A stretch of DNA of 47,540 bases from Nymphaea colorata (taxonomy: Eukaryota > Streptophyta > Magnoliopsida > Nymphaeales > Nymphaeaceae), in contig NW_022204709.1 of assembly GCF_008831285.2 (NCBI RefSeq), positions 1-47,540 of the forward strand, given 5' to 3'. A program made the translations under genes and the position numbers. Shown piece by piece: positions 41,440 through 47,540 of the stretch; positions within the stretch are counted from its first letter, which is position 1; the number at the start of each line of letters is the position of its first letter. The notes under the pieces are model-generated. The model was not told the DNA's origin, made no database searches, and saw only the letters and a list, made by a program, of their open reading frames with translations.

Positions 41440-43938
41440 TCATATGTGGCCGAGGTTTCTCAGGTACTCATCTTTTAGTTGCTTTATGCTCTTCTCAAGG
41501 GGTGAGGGGCCTATTTATGTTTTATCGAAATTGAATCCTATTTTTGATTCCGTTCCGGGCCTCTTCTTCATCTCTCTTTCCACTTATACTCGTTTTCTCT
41601 CCAGCTCGATCAGTTTGAATCTGCCAGCCACTTATTTCTACTTCATCAGTAATTCGTTTTCCTTCATTTACCATTAGTGATTACGTGAGCTCATCTCCAT
41701 CTACCTGGTTGCTAGCTTTACACGCTAACCTTGCAGTTCTTCCATAAGCTTTACTCTAGCTTCTTATGCCTTGCGCTGCCTTAGTAGGCCTTCCTATCGC
41801 TCTTGCTGCAAACGCAATCTTTATTGCTCCAATTCCATTTTTTTGAGCCTTACTTGAGACTATCCCTCTGCTAGCTTACGCTGTTTATCCTCATACTCTT
41901 CAATCAACAACCTTTCTTTCTTGAAATATTTTTCCTCTAACTCTCTTTCTCTCCTGTATAATTTGGCTTCAGCTTATTACAATTTTCGTCTTTCCCTATC
42001 GAGCTAAGCCAAACCACGTTGTCTTTCCTAGCGAAACTCCTTTTCCCTAGCCTACAATTTGGCGAATAACTGCTGCACATGAGTCTATTTTTCATTAGCA
42101 AAATCAGTTATCAGTTTATTTTGGTTGGCTCTGGTCTGCATGCTCTATTCATATTGTGCACCCTTGTTCCTAAGTTCTCCTCTGCCTTCTCCAGAGCTTT
42201 TATGCCTTCCTCCACTTTGCGATTTACTTGTTCTAGCTCTCGTAATTATTCTGCTCGTTATCCCCTCGCCTTTAGCTGCATTTCATAAAATTCTTTCATT
42301 TTTTAAATTTAAAAGATCTTAAGCTATATCTTGCGTGCTACTTCTTCTTTATGCATCTCCTTGAGCCTCTCCACCTCTCTTTTATGAGTCTCTTGTTCTT
42401 CCTTCAGTATCTTTTATGAAAATTCGCGTTGAATCTTAAGCTGTTCCTCCAGCATCTTCTTAAGTTCGCTCGTATCAGCCACCACGTTGATCTGTTTGGG
42501 TTAGGTAGCGTAGATAACAGGCTCTCTCTTTATCTCCATAGTCTTATCAAGGGAAGCATATGTGGGAGGAGGCGTCAGGTTAATTGAAACGTTTGGCTGG
42601 GGATGGGATTGTGGCTGTGGAGCTGAAAGATTATTGAATTGCTCTACCTCTTCCTTACGCTTGAAGTCAGCATTTGAGGTTACAGAACGGTTATCATCGT
42701 TACGACGACTTGCTACTGATCGGCTATCGTCTCCCCTGCGCGCAATCGGAGGTTTCATGCGGTTAGGCGCTACTACAGGCGGTGCGTCGTCATCATCGTC
42801 GTTCCAGTAACTGTCGTTCAGCTTTGCCTGTGGCCTCCTCTACTGCTTCGGCGACTCGAATCTCACCTCCTTCGACTCTGCACGCTTCTCTAGAAGAGGA
42901 GGTGGTGGCGGTGGTGCAGTTGGCTCGCTCTGATTTTTAAGCAAGTCTTCGAAGCTCATCACTTCCTTTCTCGTCTATTTGTGTATCTGCAGCAAGTTGG
43001 TCCTTGGGGGAGGCGGCGGAGGAGGTGGGGGAACAGGAACGCTTGCATTTTCTATCGACTTGGTGGAGTTGTTTCTCGCGAGTGGCTTAGTGGTAGTCCT
43101 TGGCGCCTTGCTGAAGGTGGGAATGTAGGTGTCTTCTTCGAGGACATCGTCGAGGCCTATCTAAGAGCGGTTTTACCTGAGAAGTCCATGTTTCTATTGA
43201 ATTATAACAGTCGGTATGTAAAATTGAGTGATCAGGCCTCGATGGTCTTGCTCCTCGCCTTGGCGTTGGTGTGACTGATCTGCAGGTTGATCATCTAAGC
43301 CGCCAACAGCCTGTTCATGGAATTATTCAAATCCTTCCTGTCGCTCTTTCCGTTTCTTTCCTTCTCAAATAAACGCCGAAACACCACGAACTGGTTGCTA
43401 ATGGTCTTGTCGAATTCCTCCTTTCTGGGGGCTGCAGTCGTGGTGGCGCCCAATGCTTCTGGTTTTTCGTATCTGGTAGTGGCTCTGGTGGTGGTCCTGC
43501 GAGTCTTTAAATAGCTGCAACTGGTCTTCGGTTTCGGCTGGTGGATGTCCACAGTGATGGGAATATCAAAGTGGCACCGACGGATCAGCGATTTATTCTT
43601 GTTTAGAGTATCAGCGTGCTTCGTTAGCTAGCCATAGGGCTTCACGAATTTGCGATGGGTGCGGTAGAACTACTGATAGACAGGATTGCTGTTCCCGGCT
43701 CGACTGTAGTCATAAACTGGCACTTGATACTTGTGCGCAGAGTGAAAGATCCTTCGTACATTCGAAATTACTTGTTGCGGTATTGTCGGGTCTAAATCTG
43801 CGTGAACTCTGCGTGTTCTTTGAGGTTTTGGGAGATCTAAGAGGAGTAAGTGTAAATTTTATTGCGCTGGGGGTCTTCGGGGGGTTATGAGAACTTGGAG
43901 AAATCTATGTTGCTCTTATTGAAGTATTCTCTTTCCAT
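41440..43938 (-). CDS. Polyproline and coiled-coil protein
   Basis: About 830 aa read leftward. The N-terminal third is basic with Tyr/Arg/Thr-rich stretches. The middle (about 42900-43050) has two polyproline runs that may bind profilin or SH3/WW domains, then Met-Ser-Phe-Glu-Asp-Leu-Leu-Lys-Asn-Gln and an Asp-rich stretch. From about 42480 to 41560 it is a continuous Glu/Arg/Leu coiled coil in which many Glu codons are TAA/TAG. The TGA is at 41440-41442. Several frame breaks lie between 43760 and 42800. The polyproline plus coiled-coil plan resembles actin regulators (formin or WASP style), but no FH2 or WH2 domain is visible. Two adjacent genes are possible, but the frame is continuous around 42300. 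Confidence 0.6.
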
Positions 43939-44135
43939 AGGTTTTATTTATGTTATTATACGATAGTACCGGACATAAAATGAGATAACTCCAGGATTGA
44001 AGTATATTTTCACATAAATGTTGGATCCAATTGGATTTATCAACCAGATATTCATCATCTTGGGCTCATACAATCCTCGAGAAAGATTTAGTTTACTTCG
44101 TATGTGTCTTTTGTGTGTAAAATGTATTAAATAAA

Positions 44136-47100
44136 TCAATGTGATTGCAGACGATCATAATACTGGTTAGCCTTTTCATCTTCTCCCAGACCTTCATATG
44201 CGACTGCAATTTCGGTGATTGTAGCATAGTACATTTGTCCCTTCTGTTGTCCGTAATACTCGAGTGCCTTGCCGTAGACTTCGATGGCTTTCGTGTAGTT
44301 TTTAAGAGCAGAGTAACATTTTCCTAGGCCGAAAGCAGAATTGGCGTATGTGCCTTCCTTCAGGTTGTGCTTACTGCATATTCCCACTGCTTGCTCATAG
44401 TATCTGATTGCCTCATAGTAATTCCCGTCGTTTTCGTAAATGAGAGCAATGTTGGCCAGTACATTCGCGCAATCAATGCTGTTTCTTCCCTTTTCCTTCT
44501 CGATAATGGATAAGCTCTGCTTGTAGGCTGCCAGACTGGAGGAAAGAGAGCCTTCCAAGTTGTAAGTGGCGCCGAGGTGGTTGTAGACAGTGGCCAAGTG
44601 AATATGCTCCTTCCCCTTCTATTTCTAAAGTAGCGAAAGTAGCTTCTGGAAGTGTTTAATAGACTCAAAATAGTTACCCTGATGTTGGTAGACCAATGCC
44701 AACGCCATCAGTGTCTGTGAGTATTGCTCTGTAGAGCGTTTACGGATGATTCTTGGAAATTGAGCAAATTTTTGTATATTTAAATGGATCTGGGGAAATT
44801 GCCTCGACGGTATTAATCTCTCCTAAGTGCTGCAGTGTCTCCACCACATACTCATCGCGGTTTCCCAACACTTTTGTCAGTCTTTCAGAATACTCCAATC
44901 TTTCAACTGCTTGGATGTAGTTTTTCTTCTCATGTGGATCTTGCCAATAACGTAGACTGCACCTGCGTAGTTCTTCAGAATTTATCTTTCCTCAGGAGCC
45001 AGCACTTTCGTCTACGCATGCTATATAAGTTATCCATGCTTTTCCTCTACAGTCCTGCAATAATGCAAACCCTGCTCAAGTGATTTATCGTAATTTCCCA
45101 GCTGGTAGAGGAAATCTCCATTTTCTTTTCCCGATGAGGAGAAGGAACCACTTTCCACTTGTTGGGTGGTCGACTATGGCCTTAAACTGAGCCACTTCAG
45201 CAGCAAGCATCGATAACTCCAGCTATCCTCCTTCAACTTCAGTCCTGTCTATTTTGAATGGCAAATTTTAGATGAAACGCTGCAGGTTTAGCCTTGTATT
45301 TGCGTAGTTGGTCTTCTCTTTGTAGTCAATCTTGCAGCAAGGGCCAATATTGTCCTTGACGAATGCAAGAGCCTATTCCAAGAAGAGGTAAGTGAGTTTT
45401 TCGTTGTATAGTTTGAGATGTGTGATGTGGTTGTAGAATAATGCCCTGCGCAAGTGGTCAAGCTTCGCACTGAATTAGTTTTGAGCCAATTTATAGTTAA
45501 GGACCAACTGCAGTTCTGCAATGGTTTCGCCCATGCGAATATGCAAGACCACATCACAGCTTTTCTCTCTCAGTCTGTTTCGGACAGAAAGTAGCAAGTA
45601 CCTCTCTTGGGGATCTCTGCTTTAACTCTTCACAGCAACTGTTCAGAGCGTCGATGCTGGCAAACATACACCTTCCTCGAAGAAGGTCATCTACTCCGAA
45701 CTCAATGCTCTCCTACAATTACAGGAAAATAGCATTTAGGCGTTGCTTGTACTGCTAGAACTCCTAGTCGGTGTACTGGTCGATAGATAGATTGGGATTG
45801 ACATCGAGTAAAAGCTATGCCCTGTGGCGCACGGAAATACCATCTAAAACTTTTTCTTTGACACGCTATATTGCCCTCCTCTTCCTCATCGACTTTATCT
45901 TCACACCTGTTGTAAGGTCGGAGCCTGAACGTGAGCAAACATCTTTGATAAGGCGAGAAAATGCTCCGCTGTTACGCTGGGCATCTCTAGCACGTGATTG
46001 TATGAAGTTTAGAGAAGCTAGATTTTTTTCTCCCTTGGCACGTTCTGGAGGTTGAGAGTCTTCGCAGGATATTAACTCTTGCCGACTCGGAAGGAGGGAT
46101 GCTTAAGCAGCAATTAATCATCACCCTACAGTGAATGGGAATATGGATTGTCTTTGATAAGTTTGGAATGGTTGCAACAAGAGTATCCTCAATCTCTTTG
46201 ATGCAGGCATTATTAATCTGCTCCATGCGCCTGCAAGAGGTGAAGAGATAGTTGGTCAGGAAGCAGAAGGCCTTGTGATTGTACCTGCACTGATACTTAA
46301 CTGCCTATGTAACTCGAGCCAATCTTCACTGCTGAGATCAAATTTAAGGTTGAAGTAGCAGTGCGTGTAGCGACTGCCCTCCTCATCGCATTTCGGCTGG
46401 ATGTAGTCAAGAATCTTCAGAATGTTCTTGTTGGAAAGAAAAATCTATTCTCTCAAATGCTTCCATTCCCCACCCAAAGATTCAGCAAACTGCGTAATTC
46501 CAAACGGGTAGCCAAGGCAGTAGCATTTGTACCTTGGCTTTGGTTCTTACTCAGTGCCAAATACTCAAATATGATTGAAAGCAATTGCTGGGTTTGCTAA
46601 AAGTTAAGATGGGATTTCTTGCTCTCCGCCAGCATTGATTCAATGAGCTGATGGTCCAAAAGTACAGAATACACCTATTTCGTGCTTAGCTATTCGCTGA
46701 TCTGAGAGAAGAAGTCGCCAAGGGACTTGTAGGGCAGGTCGATGACCTACGATGGAGAGGTCTACAGGAACAGATCTCCAGTTTCTTCGATGGGAAGCAG
46801 AGCGTTGGGCTGTCCTCCCTCGGATGTTTGGGGACAAAGTGAGGGTAAAGCTGCCTCAACTTCTTCCGGTTTATGTTATGAGCTGTGCTTGGACTCGATC
46901 TTTTGCAGCTTATCATGGCGTGAGTCCCCTCCGTTGGTGGCATGGTCAGCCATTACTAATCTCGCCTTTATCTTGGCATGCGGATCGTTGGGGTCATTGG
47001 ACAATTTGAGTTTCAGTGGCAACCTCATCTTAAACTCTTTGGAGTTGGCGTCTCCCGATACGATGAAGCGTTTTGCGTCTTCAGCAGTCAATCTGACTAC

Positions 47101-47195
47101 GATAGTGCCGGCCTTGCGTTGGGAGGGAGTGCCATTATTCGGGCTAGCTTGACCTAGAAGCCTGAGGTAACATGTGAAGGGTGATCTGCAGACAT
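44136..47195 (-). CDS. Large TPR-repeat protein (kinesin-light-chain-like repeats)
   Basis: About 1010 aa reading from the right subtelomere inward. The N-terminal region (47195-46450) is globular, Lys/Glu-rich, with a clean run of about 220 codons. The middle (46450-45550) is frame-broken helical sequence. From about 45550 to the TGA at 44136-44138 there are TPR units with Ala-x-x-Leu-x-x-Ile-Gly-x-x-Tyr-x-x-x-Gly-x-Tyr-x-x-Ala patterns. The last four repeats (44136-44597) contain Val-Tyr-Asn-His-Leu-Gly-Ala-Thr-Tyr and Tyr-Tyr-Glu-Gln-Ala, as in kinesin light chains and related scaffolds. Adjacent repeats read Glu-Lys-Glu-Lys-Gly once with GAG/GAA and once with TAG, which supports Glu. Protein-protein scaffolding is inferred. 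Two genes are possible, split near 46000. Confidence 0.65.
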
Positions 47196-47445
47196 AGTTG
47201 CGGAATACAGTGATTATAGTAATAAAACAACTAAAAATCAGCGCATATTAACCGCAAGTAGCACCAGTGCAAAAGAATTCCAGGTTAGACTCCTCCACAA
47301 ACATCATCATTTAGATTATTACAAGATAATGGGATTGCCAGTGGAGGCGCTTTTGATGAAAATCATATTAGGATATGTTTAATCAATCCAAATGACATAA
47401 TTGATAATAAAGAATATCTAAAGTCCATGATCACGTCAGTGTATA
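47196..47445. other. Right subtelomeric spacer
   Basis: 250 bp of AT-rich sequence between the TPR gene start and the telomere. No gene is supported. It probably holds the promoter of the TPR gene. Confidence 0.6.
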
Positions 47446-47540
47446 TTGGGGTTGGGGTTGGGGTTGGGGTTGGGGTTGGGGTTGGGGTTGGGGTTGGGGT
47501 TGGGGTTGGGGTTGGGGTTGGGGTTGGGGTTGGGGTTGGG
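47446..47540. repeat. Right telomere, G4T2 repeats
   Basis: About 95 bp of perfect TTGGGG units to the end of the window, complementary to the left end. Confirms a complete linear chromosome. Confidence 0.98.

Noticed and set aside
1-47540. Standard ciliate code with UAA/UAG = Gln
   Set aside because: Invariant Glu positions in kinase, deaminase, helicase, EB1 and prohibitin are occupied by these codons; Gln would remove catalytic or structural residues.
1-47540. tRNA, rRNA or CRISPR-like arrays
   Set aside because: No cloverleaf-type B box with matching stem, no rRNA segments and no regularly spaced repeats were seen; a covariance-model scan could not be run.
1-47540. Euplotes-style +1 programmed frameshifting at stop-like codons
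   Set aside because: The breaks are of the opposite sign (one base too few) and do not occur at a fixed AAA-TAA/TAG motif.

Overview
The window is a complete linear ciliate macronuclear chromosome. It begins with C4A2 repeats (1-85) and ends with G4T2 repeats (47446-47540), and densely packed genes fill the interval. Reading frames stay open only if TAA and TAG are sense codons and TGA is the sole stop. At conserved positions the reassigned codons stand for glutamate, not glutamine: the kinase APE motif, the catalytic Glu of an adenosine-deaminase HAGE motif, two invariant Glu positions of the Mtr4 helicase, EB1 and prohibitin. UAA/UAG = Glu is the peritrich code (NCBI table 30; Vorticella, Opisthonecta, Carchesium), and C4A2 telomeres fit an oligohymenophorean, so a peritrich is the best guess. 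Introns are tiny: eight well-supported ones are exactly 20 nt, two are 22 nt and one is 23 nt.

Layout. 0.2-7.0 kb (+): Pro-rich coiled-coil protein, stand-alone NPC1-type sterol-binding domain, CFAP73/CCDC42-like axonemal coiled coil, long coiled coil. 7.1-13.9 kb: EB1 (+), a fused double adenosine-deaminase-like protein (+), a small MGC zinc-ribbon protein (-), a ULK/ATG1-like kinase (+) and two unidentified genes (+). 13.9-17.0 kb: coiled coil (-), prohibitin (-), second kinase (+). 17.2-32.1 kb: a large inverted duplication. Its left arm (+) holds an intact coiled-coil gene, a degenerate interstitial telomere tract, an 809-aa AT-rich protein (X1), a broken third X copy and a scrap of Mtr4. 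Its right arm (-) holds a truncated coiled-coil gene, the 887-aa paralogue X2 with an HEIAH zinc-protease motif, and intact Mtr4. Between the arms lie phosphatidylinositol synthase (-) and three + strand genes (coiled coil, EF-hand, membrane-anchored coiled coil). 32.2-37.0 kb (+): TRF4-like non-canonical poly(A) polymerase and a secreted Cys-rich repeat protein. 37.1-47.2 kb: class-2 lipase (-), two small Cys-rich membrane proteins (-), a C45-type acyltransferase (+), a polyproline/coiled-coil protein (-) and a long TPR protein (-).

Most genes look like ordinary housekeeping, cytoskeletal or endomembrane functions and are not arranged as a pathway. One possible link is that Mtr4 and a TRF4-type polymerase, partners in TRAMP-type RNA surveillance, lie 4 kb apart. 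The most unusual part is the inverted duplication with reciprocal decay and its AT-rich metalloprotease-like family, of which one copy has lost the first zinc-binding His. Many genes outside this block show frame breaks, nearly all in the same direction (one base short). They may be homopolymer undercalls or further unrecognised 20-nt introns, which shift the frame identically.
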